Part shown: piece by piece, positions 26,171-36,543 of the stretch
How positions within the stretch are numbered: position 1 is the stretch's first letter
Layout: every line of letters begins with the position of its first letter
Assembly: GCF_900110025.1 (NCBI RefSeq)
Contig: NZ_FOCE01000002.1
Span: 580,555 to 644,554, forward strand
DNA: 64,000 bases
Direction: 5' to 3'
Source: Gemmobacter aquatilis
GTDB lineage: Bacteria > Pseudomonadota > Alphaproteobacteria > Rhodobacterales > Rhodobacteraceae
Translations under genes and position numbers: made by a program
Notes under the pieces: generated by a model
What the model saw: only the letters and a program-made list of their open reading frames with translations
Databases searched by the model: none
Told to the model about the DNA's origin: nothing

Positions 26171-27118
26171 TTACCAGCCCCCCATGCCCCAAGGTTTCAG
26201 TGCCGCTTCGGCAAGGAAGGCCCCGAAATGCAGGAAAAGATACAGGATCGAGAATTTGAACACCGACTTTTCGGTGGCATAGCCATCCGCCTCGGCCACC
26301 GCCTCGTCGCGCCGCCAGATCCGCCACGCGCCCCACAGGAAGCCCGCATTCAGCAGCGCCGACACCGCCAGATAGATCGGCCCGCCGATCGAGGTGAACC
26401 CAGCCGCCAGCGCGCAAGGCACCAGAGCGATGGTATAAACCAGAATGTGGTTGCGCGTCACGCGCTTGCCATGGGTCACCGTCAGCATCGGCACCCCGGC
26501 CTTTTCGTAGTCAGAATTCATGAACAGCGCCAGCGACCAGAAATGCGGCGGCGTCCACATGAAGATCAGCAGGAACATCAGGCAGGCTTCCAGCGACACC
26601 GAACCCGTCGCAGCCACCCAGCCCACCATGGGCGGGAAGGCCCCCGCCGCACCACCGATCACGATGTTCTGCGGCGTCGACCGCTTCAGCCACATCGAAT
26701 AGACCACGGCATAGAAGAAGATCGTGAAGGCCAGCAACGCCCCGGCCATGATATTGGCGGCCAGCGACAGCATCATCACCGACAGGCCCGACAGCGCAAG
26801 GCCAAGCCCCAGCGCCTCGCCCGGCTGCACCAGGCCCGCCGGGATCGGGCGGCCCTTGGTGCGGCGCATCACCTGATCAATGTCCGCATCCCACCACATG
26901 TTCAGCGCGCCCGAGGCCCCAGCCCCCAGCGCAATGAACAGCACCGAGGTAAAGGCCACGAACGGATGCACATGCACCGGGGCCACCAGCAGCCCGACCA
27001 GTGCGGTGAACACGACCAGCGACATGACACGCGGCTTCAGCAGCGCAACATAATCGCCAAAGCCCGCCTCGACCGGGCCGGCCTCTGTCATGCCGCCATT
27101 GGCGTTGATGTCGCTCAT
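26171..27118 (-). CDS. ctaB: Protoheme IX farnesyltransferase (haem o synthase)
   Basis: 315-residue UbiA-family polytopic enzyme that adds a farnesyl group to haem b to give haem o, precursor of haem a. The prenyl-diphosphate site is [21 protein letters not shown], and the second Asp-rich motif is around [19 protein letters not shown]. About eight to nine membrane helices. Lies between ctaC (74-base gap) and the CoxF-like gene. Confidence 0.96.
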   Translation of the reverse strand: MSDINANGGMTEAGPVEAGFGDYVALLKPRVMSLVVFTALVGLLVAPVHVHPFVAFTSVLFIALGAGASGALNMWWDADIDQVMRRTKGRPIPAGLVQPGEALGLGLALSGLSVMMLSLAANIMAGALLAFTIFFYAVVYSMWLKRSTPQNIVIGGAAGAFPPMVGWVAATGSVSLEACLMFLLIFMWTPPHFWSLALFMNSDYEKAGVPMLTVTHGKRVTRNHILVYTIALVPCALAAGFTSIGGPIYLAVSALLNAGFLWGAWRIWRRDEAVAEADGYATEKSVFKFSILYLFLHFGAFLAEAALKPWGMGGW

Positions 27119-27192
27119 GTTCTTCCGTCCCTCGGTTGGATCAGGCGGCGGGGCGCCCTGCCCCGCCGCCCGCCTGCCTTTGCGTCACGCGA

Positions 27193-28053
27193 TCAGTTGT
27201 TCGCGGCGACCTGAATGGTGGCCGGTGCGGCGATGGACGACAGTTGCACGTCGCCACCCTTGGCCTTGGCCAGCCATTCGTCATATTTCGCCTGCGACAC
27301 CACCTTGACGGTGATCGGCATGTAAGCGTGGTCCTTGCCGCACAGTTCCGAACACTGGCCGAAGAACACGCCTTCCATTTCCGCCTTGAACCACAGCTGC
27401 GCCAGACGGCCCGGCACCGCATCCTGCTTCACGCCGAAAGCCGGGATCGTCCAGCTGTGGATCACGTCGGCGCCGGTGACCTGCATCACGACGGTCTTGC
27501 CCACCGGCACCACCACGGCAGTATCGGTCGCCAGCAGGTAATCGCTGTCGGCATAGCCATACTGGGCCAGCTGATCGCGTTCCAGCTTGAAGCTGTCGAA
27601 CGCCACATCCTCGCCGATATATTCATAGCCCCAGTACCACTGATAGCCGGTCACCTTGATGGTGATGTCCGCGGTCGGGATTTCCTGCTGCTTGAACAGC
27701 ACCGGCAGCGAGAAGGCGCCGATGAAGACAAGGATGATGATCGGGACGATGGTCCACGCGATCTCGATCGGGGTATTGTGGGTGAAGGTCGCAGGCTTCG
27801 GATTGGCACGGCGGTTGAAGCGGATGAAGCTGTAGACCATCAGCGCCGTGACGAAGATCACGATGGCGCCGATGATATACAGCAGCATGTGGTCCAGCCC
27901 CTGCAGTTCACGGGCAAGTTCCGTCGCTGCAGGCTGGAAGCCCATCAAACCGTCCTTCGGATGGCCGATCACCGGCAGCTCCTGCGCAAAGGCGGCGCTT
28001 GCGGTGGCGGTCATGCCCAGAGCGAGACCGGAAAGGTTCTTCATGAGTCGCAT
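27193..28053 (-). CDS. ctaC: Cytochrome c oxidase subunit II
   Basis: 286-residue subunit II with an N-terminal export signal, two transmembrane helices (about 55-75 and 100-120) and a periplasmic cupredoxin domain. The CuA ligands are all visible: His199 (VIHSW), Cys234, Glu236, Cys238 (CSELCG), His242 and Met245. YQWYWGYEY is the aromatic electron-entry strip. It receives electrons from cytochrome c. First gene of the array; subunit I (ctaD) is not in this window, as usual for this group. A perfect FNR-type box lies 144 bases upstream. Confidence 0.97.
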   Translation of the reverse strand: MRLMKNLSGLALGMTATASAAFAQELPVIGHPKDGLMGFQPAATELARELQGLDHMLLYIIGAIVIFVTALMVYSFIRFNRRANPKPATFTHNTPIEIAWTIVPIIILVFIGAFSLPVLFKQQEIPTADITIKVTGYQWYWGYEYIGEDVAFDSFKLERDQLAQYGYADSDYLLATDTAVVVPVGKTVVMQVTGADVIHSWTIPAFGVKQDAVPGRLAQLWFKAEMEGVFFGQCSELCGKDHAYMPITVKVVSQAKYDEWLAKAKGGDVQLSSIAAPATIQVAANN

Positions 28054-28196
28054 GTTCGTATCCCGTTCGAAGTGCGGCTTTTTGTCCGCTTCTCGGTCCT
28101 GCCCGAAACTCGGGCAGAATCCCGTTGTTTATGTTGACGTTGAAACCATATTAGGCAGGCCACGACAAGCAAAACCGTGCGACAATCCGTCGCCAA

Positions 28197-28210
28197 TTGA
28201 TCGAGATCAA
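28197..28210. promoter_or_regulatory. Perfect FNR/FnrL-type box
   Basis: TTGATCGAGATCAA matches the FNR-family consensus TTGAT-N4-ATCAA at every defined base. It lies in the divergent gap between ctaC and tldD, ending 10 bases before the tldD ATG and covering part of its ribosome-site region. It could mediate oxygen control of the aa3 oxidase genes and/or repression of tldD by FnrL. Confidence 0.7.
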
Positions 28211-28220
28211 GGACACCCAG

Positions 28221-29642
28221 ATGACCGCCAAAGCCTTCCGCCCGTTCGACATGTCGCTTGATGAAGCGGCGGCGCTGGCCGTGCTGCGACACGCTGTCGC
28301 AGGGGCGGATGACGGCGAATTGTATCTGGAACGCAAGCGATCCGAGGCGCTGGTGCTGGATGACGGGCGTGTGAAAACAGCCTCTTACGATGCCTCCGAA
28401 GGCTTCGGCCTGCGCGCCGTGCGCGGCGAGGTGGCGGGTTACGCCCATTCCACCGAGATTTCCGAAAGTGCCTTGAAACGCGCCGCCGAAACCGCCCGCC
28501 TTGCGGTGGGCGATGGCGGCGGCACGCTGGCCGATGCGCCCAAGGGCACCAATATCAAACTTTACACAGATGCAGATCCGATGGCCGATGCCACCTTCGC
28601 CGGCAAGATCGACCTGCTGCGCGAGATCGACGCCTATACCCGCGCGCTCGATCCGCGGGTGGTGCAGGTCTCGGCCACGATCAGCGCGGGCCTGCAGGAA
28701 ATCGAAATCCTGCGCCCCGAGGGCCTGCGCTTTTCCGACATCCGCCCGATGGCCCGCATCAACATCTCGGTCATCGTCGAACGGAACGGGCGGCGCGAAT
28801 CCGGCGGCATGGGCGGTGGTGGCCGCTACGGCCTTGCCCGGCTGATGGAGCCCGCGCATTGGCAATCCGTCGCGCGCGAGGCGCTGCGCATCGCGCTGGT
28901 CAACCTTGATGCCGTGCCTGCCCCGGCGGGTGTGATGGACATCGTGCTTGGCCCCGGCTGGCCCGGCATCCTGCTGCACGAGGCGATCGGCCACGGGCTG
29001 GAAGGCGATTTCAACCGCAAACAGACCTCGGCCTTTTCCGGCCTGCTGGGCCAGCGCATCGCGGCGCCCGGCGTCACCGTGCTGGATGACGGCACCCTGC
29101 CCGACCGGCGCGGCTCGATCTCGGTCGATGACGAAGGCACGCCCTCGGCCCGCAACGTGCTGATCGAGGACGGGATTCTGGTGGGCTACATGCAGGATCG
29201 CCAGAATGCCCGGCTGATGGGCGTGGCCCCCACCGGCAACGGGCGCCGCGAAAGCCATGCGCATATCCCGATGCCGCGCATGACCAACACCTACATGCTG
29301 GGCGGCACCACCGACCCCGCCGCGATCCTCGCCGATCTGAAAGACGGCATCTGGGCGGTGGGCTTCGGCGGCGGTCAGGTGGATATCACCAATGGCAAAT
29401 TCGTGTTCTCCTGCACCGAAGCCTACCGCGTGCAGAACGGCAAGATCGTCGCCCCGGTCAAGGGCGCCACGCTGATCGGCGATGGCGCCACGGCGCTGAA
29501 GAACATCCGCGCCATCGGCAATGACATGCAGCTTGATCCCGGCATCGGCAATTGCGGCAAGGCCGGGCAATGGGTGCCGGTGGGGGTGGGCCAGCCCACG
29601 CTGATGATCGGCGGGCTGACGGTGGGCGGCTCGGCCGCCTGA
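28221..29642 (+). CDS. tldD: Metalloprotease TldD
   Basis: 473 residues from ATG at 28221 (AAGGA upstream); a TTG eight codons earlier is inside the FNR box and less likely. TldD with TldE forms a zinc protease that degrades unfolded peptides and matures some small peptides. The HEAIGHGLEGD motif (His253, His257... HExxxH pattern) and the C-terminal IGNCGKAGQWVPVGVGQPTLMIGGLTVGG, which holds the third ligand Cys, are present. TldE is not in the window. Transcribed divergently from ctaC. Confidence 0.94.
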   Translation: MTAKAFRPFDMSLDEAAALAVLRHAVAGADDGELYLERKRSEALVLDDGRVKTASYDASEGFGLRAVRGEVAGYAHSTEISESALKRAAETARLAVGDGGGTLADAPKGTNIKLYTDADPMADATFAGKIDLLREIDAYTRALDPRVVQVSATISAGLQEIEILRPEGLRFSDIRPMARINISVIVERNGRRESGGMGGGGRYGLARLMEPAHWQSVAREALRIALVNLDAVPAPAGVMDIVLGPGWPGILLHEAIGHGLEGDFNRKQTSAFSGLLGQRIAAPGVTVLDDGTLPDRRGSISVDDEGTPSARNVLIEDGILVGYMQDRQNARLMGVAPTGNGRRESHAHIPMPRMTNTYMLGGTTDPAAILADLKDGIWAVGFGGGQVDITNGKFVFSCTEAYRVQNGKIVAPVKGATLIGDGATALKNIRAIGNDMQLDPGIGNCGKAGQWVPVGVGQPTLMIGGLTVGGSAA

Positions 29643-29648
29643 GGCGGC

Positions 29649-30857
29649 TCAGGCGAACAGGAAATCCCGCACCCGCAACTCGTCGATCCAGGCGAATTCG
29701 ACGATCATGTCGGTCGTCCGGTCGCCATCCGCGTCAATCCGCAGGTGGCGACCGTCATAGTAACACGAGGCCTGCCCGCCCCCGGTATAGTCCAGATCAG
29801 CCAGCTCCATCGCCCCGAAGGCGCGCAGGTCGATCTTGTCCACGCCCTTCTGGAACCCCTCCACCCGGTCAATCGTGGCGCGGGTCAGACCGCTATCCCC
29901 CAAAGCGAAATGCAGCACATCGGCCTGCGCGCGCTTTTCCCACAGTTGAAACGCATCCGCCCCGGCGCCCCCGGTCAGGTGATCGCCACCCTCGGCCCCG
30001 GCCAACGTGTCATTCCCCGCCTCGCCCGACAGCCAGTCCCGCCCGGTGCCGCCGTTCAGCACATCGCCCTCGGTGCCGCCTTCCAGCCGGTCCAGCCCGT
30101 CCCCGCCATACAGCGCATCCGCCCCGGCGCCACCGCGCAGCAGGTCGTCCTCCTCATCCCCGCTCAGCGTGTCATTCCCCGCCTCGCCCTCCAGCGTATC
30201 GGCGCCGGTGCCGCCACCCGCGCGGTCCTGCCCCTCGCCCGCAAAGACCAGATCATCGCCCTTGTCAGCCCAGATCCCGTCATCGCCCGCCCCGGCAAAA
30301 AACGTCTCGCTCCGCGCCGCGGCAAAGGCCCCGTCATATTTGCCCGATCCCAGACTGTCGGCCCCGGCCCCGCCCCAGATCACGCTGCGCCCGTTCAGAA
30401 AATAGTTCAGCCAGCCAGCCACATCGGCAATCGCCTCGTTGTCATTGCCATCCTCATTGGCATAGCGGCCATCCTCGATGCGGAACCCATAGTGATAGAT
30501 GCCATCCGCCACCGTATCCACGAAGGCCCGCCCGCGAAACAGCAGCGTGCCGCCATCGTTCTGCAACAGATGAAACCCGGTCTCCACATCGCCGCTGTCA
30601 TTGCCATGCGCCAGCCAGAACTCGCGCCACGGCTGGGCATTTTCATCCAGCCACAGCGCATCCGAGATCGCCTGCATATCCTCGGGCGAGATCACCCCGT
30701 CGTCATTCACCCCCGTCTGATCGATCATTTCGATCAGCACCCGGTTCAGCTCGGCCGCCGCCGCCAGCCCCTGCCGCAACTTTCCGGCAGATACCTGATC
30801 GACAAGCCCGGGGTCCGCCGCAAGGGCATCGGTCAGCGTGGTCAGGGAAAGGGTCAT
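29649..30857 (-). CDS. RTX protein 2: calcium-binding nonapeptide repeats with partial EF-hand N-terminus
   Basis: 402 residues. The N-terminal ~150 residues are not a recognised domain but contain [15 protein letters not shown], a partial EF-hand-like loop. About nine GGxGxD-type units follow ([44 protein letters not shown]), then a beta domain [14 protein letters not shown] and the tail LRVRDFLFA, a type I secretion C-terminus like that of RTX protein 1. No signal peptide. Role unknown. It converges on tldD (6 bases) and follows tex by 127 bases. Confidence 0.85.
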   Translation of the reverse strand: MTLSLTTLTDALAADPGLVDQVSAGKLRQGLAAAAELNRVLIEMIDQTGVNDDGVISPEDMQAISDALWLDENAQPWREFWLAHGNDSGDVETGFHLLQNDGGTLLFRGRAFVDTVADGIYHYGFRIEDGRYANEDGNDNEAIADVAGWLNYFLNGRSVIWGGAGADSLGSGKYDGAFAAARSETFFAGAGDDGIWADKGDDLVFAGEGQDRAGGGTGADTLEGEAGNDTLSGDEEDDLLRGGAGADALYGGDGLDRLEGGTEGDVLNGGTGRDWLSGEAGNDTLAGAEGGDHLTGGAGADAFQLWEKRAQADVLHFALGDSGLTRATIDRVEGFQKGVDKIDLRAFGAMELADLDYTGGGQASCYYDGRHLRIDADGDRTTDMIVEFAWIDELRVRDFLFA

Positions 30858-30984
30858 GGCAATTCTCGCTTGGGCAAATCACAGGGAACGGGCATGGCCC
30901 TGGCACAGCATCATGGCGCAACCATGGCAGCCCCGCCGCCCCGCTGAAAGACGCGCGGCAGGTAGCGCCGCGCGCCTCGGCGGA

Positions 30985-33300
30985 TCACCGCCCGAACTTG
31001 CCTTTCAGCGCATCGGAAAAGGCATTGCCCCCGCCGCCCTGCGGCCCGGCCGATTTTGGCCCCGGCTTGCCCCCTTTCGGCGGCGGCGGCGCGCCCCGTT
31101 CGCGCACCTGTTCGCGCGCCTCGCCGCTGTCCTTCTTCATGGTCAGCCCGATCCGCTTGCGCGCCACATCGACCTCGACCACCCGCACCTTCACCACATC
31201 GCCCGCCTTCACCACCTCATGCGCATCCTTGATGAAGCGGTCGGCCAACTGGCTCACATGCACCAGCCCGTCCTGATGCACCCCGATATCGACAAAGGCG
31301 CCAAAGGCCGCGACATTGGTCACTGTGCCTTCCAGCATCATGCCCGGCTTCAGATCCTTGATATCCTCCACCCCGTCGGTGAAGGTCGCGGTCTTGAAGC
31401 TCGGGCGCGGGTCGCGGCCCGGTTTTTCCAGTTCGGCCAGAATGTCCTGCACCGTGGGCAGGCCGAATTTCGCATCGATGAAGTCGCGCGGGTTCAGCCG
31501 TTTCAGCGCCACCGCATCGCCCATCAGGCTGCGAATGTCGCGCCCGCAGGCCGCCACGATCTTGCGCGCCACGTCATAGGCCTCGGGGTGCACGCTGGAG
31601 GCATCCAGCGGCTCTTTCCCGCCGCTGATCCGCAGGAACCCCGCCGCCTGTTCAAACGCCTTCGGCCCCAGCCGCGCCACTTTCAGCAATTCGCGCCGCG
31701 TGGCGAAAGGCCCGTTGGCATCGCGGTGCGCCACGATCGCCTCGGCGAGGCTGGGCCCCACCCCCGACACCCGCGCCAGCAAGGGGGCGGACGCCGTGTT
31801 CAGGTCCACCCCCACCGCGTTCACCGCATCTTCCACCACCGCCTCAAGGCTGCGGCCCAGCCGGTGTTGATCCACGTCATGCTGATACTGGCCGACGCCG
31901 ATGCTCTTCGGCTCGATCTTCACCAGTTCCGCCAGCGGGTCTTGCAGGCGCCGCGCAATCGACACCGCGCCGCGCAGCGACACGTCCAACTGCGGAAACT
32001 CCTTCGCCGCCAACTCGCTGGCCGAATAGACCGAGGCCCCCGCCTCGGACACGATCACCTTCACCGGCTTGGCGGCCCCGGCGGGCAACAGCGCCAGCAG
32101 ATCCCCCACCAGCTTTTCCGTCTCGCGCGAGGCCGTGCCATTGCCGATGGCGATCAGCGCCACGCCATGCTTGCCGATCAGCCGGGCGATTTCGGCCTGC
32201 GCGCCGCGCAGGTCGTTCTTCGGCTGAAACGGATAGACCGTCGCCGTATCCAGCAGCTTGCCGGTGGCATCGACCACCGCCACCTTCACCCCGGTCCGGA
32301 TCCCCGGGTCCAGCCCCATCGTGGCCTTGCCCCCCGCCGGCGCCGCCAGCAGCAAGTCCTTGAGGTTGCGGGCAAACACATGGATCGCCTCGGCCTCGGC
32401 CCGCTCGCGCAATTCGCCCATCAGGTCCAGCGACAGCGAGGTTTTCAGCTTCACCCGCCAGGCCCAGCTTGCCGCCTCGCGCAGCCACTGGTCGCCCGGC
32501 CCGGCACTGCCCGCCTGAAGTGCTGCGCCACAGGCGCGTTCCGCAGGAGACTGCCCGCGCGGCGCCTCTGCATCCACCTCCAGATCCAGGCTCAACACGC
32601 CTTCGTTGCGCCCGCGCAGCATGGCCAGAACCCGATGCGACGGCGCCTTTTCCCAAGCCTCCCGATGCGCGAAATAGTCCGAGAATTTGGCGCCCTCCGC
32701 CTCTTTCCCCGCAATCACGGTCGCCACAAGCTGCGCCACCTGTTTCATATGGCCACGCAGCCGCCCCAGCAGATCGGCATTTTCCGCCAACCCCTCGGCC
32801 ACGATGTCGCGCGCGCCTTCCAGCGCTGCCTTCACATCCGGCACCGCCTCGGTGACAAACCCCGCCGCCAGCTTGGCCGGATCGGCGCTGCGATCCGCCA
32901 GCACCGCCTCGACCAGCGGCCCCAGCCCGTTTTCGCGCGCAATCATCGCGCGGGTGCGGCGCTTGGGCTTGTAGGGCAGGTAAATATCCTCAAGCTCGGC
33001 CTTGGTATCGGCCTTGCCGATCGCCGCCGCCAGCGCATCGGTCATCTTGCCCTGCTCGGTGATCGACCCGAAGATCGACGCCCGCCGCGCCTCCATCTCG
33101 CGCAGATAGGTCAGCCGCTCGGCCAGAGTGCGCAACTGCGTGTCATCCAGCCCGCCCGTCACCTCCTTGCGATAGCGCGCGACGAAAGGCACCGTGGCGC
33201 CCCCGTCCAGCAGCTCGATGGCCGCCGAAACCTGCGTGGCCTGCGCGTTGATCTCACGCGCGATGACAAGGGGAATACGGCGGGCGGGATCTTGAATCAT
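30985..33300 (-). CDS. tex: RNA-binding transcription accessory protein Tex
   Basis: 771 residues from [17 protein letters not shown], preceded by GGAAGACCC; earlier in-frame Mets up to 33465 encode non-conserved sequence. Order: Tex helical N-terminal domain ([18 protein letters not shown]), YqgF/RNase H-like domain ([31 protein letters not shown]), helix-hairpin-helix ([31 protein letters not shown]), and an S1 RNA-binding domain ([36 protein letters not shown]). A disordered Pro/Gly/Lys tail follows. Cytoplasmic factor in transcription/RNA processing. Confidence 0.96.
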   Translation of the reverse strand: MIQDPARRIPLVIAREINAQATQVSAAIELLDGGATVPFVARYRKEVTGGLDDTQLRTLAERLTYLREMEARRASIFGSITEQGKMTDALAAAIGKADTKAELEDIYLPYKPKRRTRAMIARENGLGPLVEAVLADRSADPAKLAAGFVTEAVPDVKAALEGARDIVAEGLAENADLLGRLRGHMKQVAQLVATVIAGKEAEGAKFSDYFAHREAWEKAPSHRVLAMLRGRNEGVLSLDLEVDAEAPRGQSPAERACGAALQAGSAGPGDQWLREAASWAWRVKLKTSLSLDLMGELRERAEAEAIHVFARNLKDLLLAAPAGGKATMGLDPGIRTGVKVAVVDATGKLLDTATVYPFQPKNDLRGAQAEIARLIGKHGVALIAIGNGTASRETEKLVGDLLALLPAGAAKPVKVIVSEAGASVYSASELAAKEFPQLDVSLRGAVSIARRLQDPLAELVKIEPKSIGVGQYQHDVDQHRLGRSLEAVVEDAVNAVGVDLNTASAPLLARVSGVGPSLAEAIVAHRDANGPFATRRELLKVARLGPKAFEQAAGFLRISGGKEPLDASSVHPEAYDVARKIVAACGRDIRSLMGDAVALKRLNPRDFIDAKFGLPTVQDILAELEKPGRDPRPSFKTATFTDGVEDIKDLKPGMMLEGTVTNVAAFGAFVDIGVHQDGLVHVSQLADRFIKDAHEVVKAGDVVKVRVVEVDVARKRIGLTMKKDSGEAREQVRERGAPPPPKGGKPGPKSAGPQGGGGNAFSDALKGKFGR

Positions 33301-33486
33301 GGGTCTTCCGTCACTGAATGGAAGCGCGACCATAGCCCCAACGCCCCGGAACGCAAGCCGCAGGCCCTTGCCGATCTCTCTGCGAAACATCCCCGGCCAG
33401 CCCGGCAGCCCGTGAAGCGCAACGAATCCTTGCTGAAATCCCCGACGCGTCCCCATCCTTGCCACATTTCAAGGGGGGAAATTGCC

Positions 33487-35562
33487 ATGTCAGCCTTCAC
33501 TCTGAACGATGCCCACCATACCAGCAGCCGCCTCGTCGGCTTTGTGGCAACCTCGGAGGGCGGTCTGGCCGCCATGTTTCAGGTGCGCGACGAAACCCCC
33601 TTTGCCGGGGGGGGCACCCTTATCACCCAGGGGTTCCGGCTGTCCGTCTTTGCCGAGGCGGATGATGGTGGCCTGTTTCAGGTCGGCAGCGATTTCGCGC
33701 CCCCCGGCCTGACCCTGCCGTTTGACGACAGCATCGCCGACCCGTTCCTGATCGCGCTGCAGGGCGGCGGCTTCGCGGCCTATGCCAGCCAGAACCCGTT
33801 CGACGAGACCGAGAACCAGAAGCTTCTGGTCCGGCAATTCGATTCCGAAGGCGTGTTGCTGGAAGCAACCGACCTGCAGCGCCCGGCTGTCGGGTTCGCC
33901 GCGCAGGTTTCGATCGGCTTCGGGGCGGGGCGGCAGCAGGGCTGGATCGAATCGTCTGGCACGGAACTGACGCTGATCGACCCGAAGACCGGCCTGCCGT
34001 TGCCCACCTCCTCCCCCCGCCCCGCCGACCTGCTGCTGGCCTCCGATCTGGGTTTCGATGGTGGCCACGTGCTGTCCACCGGCGGGCTGTTCTTCAATCA
34101 GGTTCTGCAATCCTATGCCCTGACCGAGGCCGCCCAGACCCCTGCCTATGACCTGACGGCGCTCGACACCACAATCGTCCAGCCAGAGATGTCGATCGCC
34201 GCAGGCAATGTGTTGCTGGCGGGAGGAGACAACTTCACCGCCCGCGCCGGATCCCGCTACGAGATCAACCTGTTCCGCCCCGATGAAACCGGCACGCCGC
34301 AGCAGGTGGTGCTGCAGAAATCCGGCTCCGTCGCCCAGGTGAAACTGGCGGAAATCGAGGGCGTCGGCTTCGCCGCCGTCTTCATCGCCGCCCCCCTTGG
34401 CGGCAGCGTGAACGAGATCACTCTGGCCGAACTGCGCCTGTTCGATTTCGACGGCGACCTGATCGCCCGCCGTGCCCTCACCGCCCCGCTGGGCATCCCC
34501 GTCGGCTCCCGCGACGATCTCGCGCTTCAGACGTTGGAGGGCGGCACCACCCCCGATCTGCTGCGCCTCGCCATCGGCTGGGTCGAGGGGACAGGGGGCA
34601 GCGAGGCCGGGCAGCAATGGATGGCCGAGGTGCAGCTTTTCGATGTGGCGCTGAACAATCATGGCACACTGATCAACGATTTCCTGCGCGGCTTCGGCAA
34701 GGGTGACCGTCTGGCCAGCGGCGCCGGAAATGACCGGGTGGAGGGCAGCGGCGGCAATGACACCCTGTTCGGCGAGGCCGATCACGACCGGCTCTCGGGC
34801 GGCGATGGTGCCGACCGGCTCGACGGTGGCACGGGCGATGACAGCCTGCTGGGCGGGGCGGACAATGACACCCTGTTCGGCGGCGAAGGGCAGGATGAAC
34901 TGACCGATACCGAAGGCGCCAATGTGCTGGCAGGCGGCGCGGGCAACGACACCCTGCGCGGCGGCGCGGGCAATGACCGGCTGCGCGGCGATGACGATGC
35001 CGATCTGCTGCTCGGGCGGGCGGGGGCCGACAGCCTTGTCGGCGGCGCGGGCGATGACGGGATCGGCGGCAGCGAAGGCCGTGACACGCTGGAAGGCAGC
35101 GCAGGCGACGATACGCTGCAAGGTGGCACCGGCGGCGACCGTCTGGTGGGCGGCACCGGCCATGACCGGCTGGAAGGCAACGAGGGCGACGATACCCTGA
35201 TCGGCGGCGCGCAGTCGGATCGGCTGGTCGGAGGCGAAGGCGCGGATGTGTTCCGTTTCCTGTCCCTTGCCGACTCCGGTCAGGATATCTCGCTCGACAC
35301 GATCAACGATTTCTCTGCCGATGACATCGACATCATCGACCTGTCAAGGATCGACGCCATCGAGGGAAAGCCGGGCAACAACCGCTTCATCTTCATCAAC
35401 GAAAACGCGTTTTCAGGCCGCGCGGGCGAATTGCGCATCGAGATCGACGACAGCATCAATACCACGATGATCTTCGGCGACACCGACGGCGACGGCGTAT
35501 CGGATCTGAACATCGAGGTGCAGGGCACCGCCGTGCTGCAAAGCTTCTTCTTCCTGCTGTAA
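33487..35562 (+). CDS. RTX protein 3: long calcium-binding nonapeptide array
   Basis: 691 residues, start at ATG after AAGGGGGG. Residues 1-~400 form a beta-rich domain with recurrent ~50-60-residue units (FVATSEGGLAAMFQVRD, LIALQGGGFAAYASQN, EIEGVGFAAVFIA), the feel of a beta-propeller. From ~405 comes an uninterrupted run of about 16-18 RTX units (SGAGNDRVEGSGGNDTLFG ... GGAGNDTLRGGAGNDRLRG ... GGEGADVFRF), then SGQDISLDTINDFSADDIDIIDLSRID, and a C-terminus LQSFFFLL. Export by type I secretion is inferred. Divergent from tex; followed by tRNA-His on the other strand. Confidence 0.86.
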   Translation: MSAFTLNDAHHTSSRLVGFVATSEGGLAAMFQVRDETPFAGGGTLITQGFRLSVFAEADDGGLFQVGSDFAPPGLTLPFDDSIADPFLIALQGGGFAAYASQNPFDETENQKLLVRQFDSEGVLLEATDLQRPAVGFAAQVSIGFGAGRQQGWIESSGTELTLIDPKTGLPLPTSSPRPADLLLASDLGFDGGHVLSTGGLFFNQVLQSYALTEAAQTPAYDLTALDTTIVQPEMSIAAGNVLLAGGDNFTARAGSRYEINLFRPDETGTPQQVVLQKSGSVAQVKLAEIEGVGFAAVFIAAPLGGSVNEITLAELRLFDFDGDLIARRALTAPLGIPVGSRDDLALQTLEGGTTPDLLRLAIGWVEGTGGSEAGQQWMAEVQLFDVALNNHGTLINDFLRGFGKGDRLASGAGNDRVEGSGGNDTLFGEADHDRLSGGDGADRLDGGTGDDSLLGGADNDTLFGGEGQDELTDTEGANVLAGGAGNDTLRGGAGNDRLRGDDDADLLLGRAGADSLVGGAGDDGIGGSEGRDTLEGSAGDDTLQGGTGGDRLVGGTGHDRLEGNEGDDTLIGGAQSDRLVGGEGADVFRFLSLADSGQDISLDTINDFSADDIDIIDLSRIDAIEGKPGNNRFIFINENAFSGRAGELRIEIDDSINTTMIFGDTDGDGVSDLNIEVQGTAVLQSFFFLL

Positions 35563-35612
35563 ACAGACAAGCCCCCCCAAAGGGGTTGCCACAGTGCCTG
35601 CACGGGAAGGAA

Positions 35613-35689
35613 TGGTACCGACGCCCCGGCTCGAACGGGGGACCCCCAGATCCACAATCTGGTGCTCTAACCAACTGAGCTACGTCGGC
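35613..35689 (-). tRNA. tRNA-His (GTG anticodon)
   Basis: A complete cloverleaf can be drawn: acceptor GCCGACG / CGTCGGT, D-arm GCTC-AGTTGGTTA-GAGC, anticodon stem CCAGA / TCTGG with loop TTGTGGA (anticodon GTG), T-arm CCCCG-TTCGAGC-CGGGG, discriminator A73 and an encoded CCA. The first pair is G1.U72 and there is no base to pair as G-1 with A73, the form known for a clade of Alphaproteobacteria with a matching histidyl-tRNA synthetase. Confidence 0.96.
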
Positions 35690-35809
35690 ACTGGCGGCGA
35701 TTTAGCCCTGCGCGCCGGGGATTGCAAGCCCCCTCTCGCGCTTGCCTTGATCCTTTTTCGGGGGTACGCCAAAACCACAAATCCAGACCCACAAGAAAAT
35801 GAGGCCACC

Positions 35810-36025
35810 ATGGGCATCGACAAGCAAAGCGACATCGCCGCCAATATCCAGATCGGCCCGACCGATCTTGGCATGGTGCGAATCTACATCGAGGCCGAGG
35901 GCGGCATCGAACTGCCGCTCGACTTCGACCCTGAAGAGGCCGAAGAAATCGCCGAGGAACTGCGCGCCGCCGCCGAGGCCGCCCGCGCCATGGGCGACAG
36001 CCGCCCTAAAGGTAAAACGCGCTGA
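35810..36025 (+). CDS. Small conserved protein (DUF6324-like)
   Basis: 71 residues from ATG at 35810 (GAGG upstream). Sequence MGIDKQSDIAANIQIGPTDL followed by an acidic amphipathic segment (PEEAEEIAEELRAAAEAARAMG) resembles a short family common in Rhodobacterales, which I believe is annotated DUF6324. Function unknown. Its last 20 bases overlap the 3' end of convergent mmcB. Confidence 0.75.
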   Translation: MGIDKQSDIAANIQIGPTDLGMVRIYIEAEGGIELPLDFDPEEAEEIAEELRAAAEAARAMGDSRPKGKTR

Positions 36026-36470
36026 TCCCCGGATCGCGCAACACCTGCAGCCGCAAGGCGGCATGGCGGGCGAATTTATGCACCATCACCTTGCGCCGCG
36101 CCGGCGCAAGCGGGGTTTCGGGCGACATGCGCAGGATTTCCGCGCCGTAATCGTCGCCCACGATCAACCCGGTATCGTCAGGCAGGATCTCGGTCGGAAA
36201 AGCCCCGTCCACCGCCCAGAAAAAGCGGTCGCACCATTCCAGATAGTGATGCCACTTGCGATCCGCCGCATAATCGGCGCGGCCCGACTTGCATTCCACG
36301 ATCCAGACCTCGCCCTTCGGACCCAGCGCCATGACATCGACGCGCAGGCCGGGCTTGGGCACCAGTTCTTCCACCGTCACGAAATCATGGCTGCGCAGAT
36401 GGCGGCACACCCCGCGCGCAAGCCGCTGGCCGGGGGTGATGGGGACGGGATCGGACAAAACACCAGACAT
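36006..36470 (-). CDS. mmcB: MmcB-family DNA repair protein
   Basis: 154 residues. A nuclease-like core: LVPKPGLRVDVMALGPKGEVWIVECKSGRADYAADRKWHHYLEWCDRFFWAV, with the D-x(n)-ExK pattern (DV...VECK) of PD-(D/E)XK enzymes, and FPTEILPDDTGLIVGDDYGAEILR. MmcB is the Caulobacter damage-inducible protein of this family (mitomycin C resistance). Its end overlaps the DUF6324-like gene by 20 bases in convergent orientation. Confidence 0.86.
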   Translation of the reverse strand: MSGVLSDPVPITPGQRLARGVCRHLRSHDFVTVEELVPKPGLRVDVMALGPKGEVWIVECKSGRADYAADRKWHHYLEWCDRFFWAVDGAFPTEILPDDTGLIVGDDYGAEILRMSPETPLAPARRKVMVHKFARHAALRLQVLRDPGISAFYL

Positions 36471-36514
36471 GACCCGAATATGAACAGACCGGGAACGGTT
36501 TGCAACCCCGCCGC

Positions 36515-36543
36515 TTGACGGATCGCCACACCGCGCCTATGCA
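36515..36543 (+). promoter_or_regulatory. Sigma70-type promoter for the DUF2798 gene
   Basis: TTGACG, 17-base spacer, TATGCA. Predicted transcription start near 36550 would give a leader of about 160 bases with small hairpins (CCCGCC-CTGT-GGCGGG and TCGCC-GCAA-GGCGA around 36587-36620). Confidence 0.55.

Noticed and set aside
28197..28220. TTG start for tldD eight codons upstream
   Set aside because: The codons are simply the FNR box read as protein; the ATG at 28221 has AAGGA upstream and gives the normal TldD length.
30838..33486. Upstream in-frame extension of RTX protein 3 across tex
   Set aside because: The extension is antisense to tex and low complexity; a good ribosome site and natural start are at 33487.
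34700..35250. Direct DNA repeats that could suggest a CRISPR array or tandem repeat
   Set aside because: They encode the RTX nonapeptides in frame, differ at synonymous positions and have no constant spacers. No CRISPR array was seen in the window.
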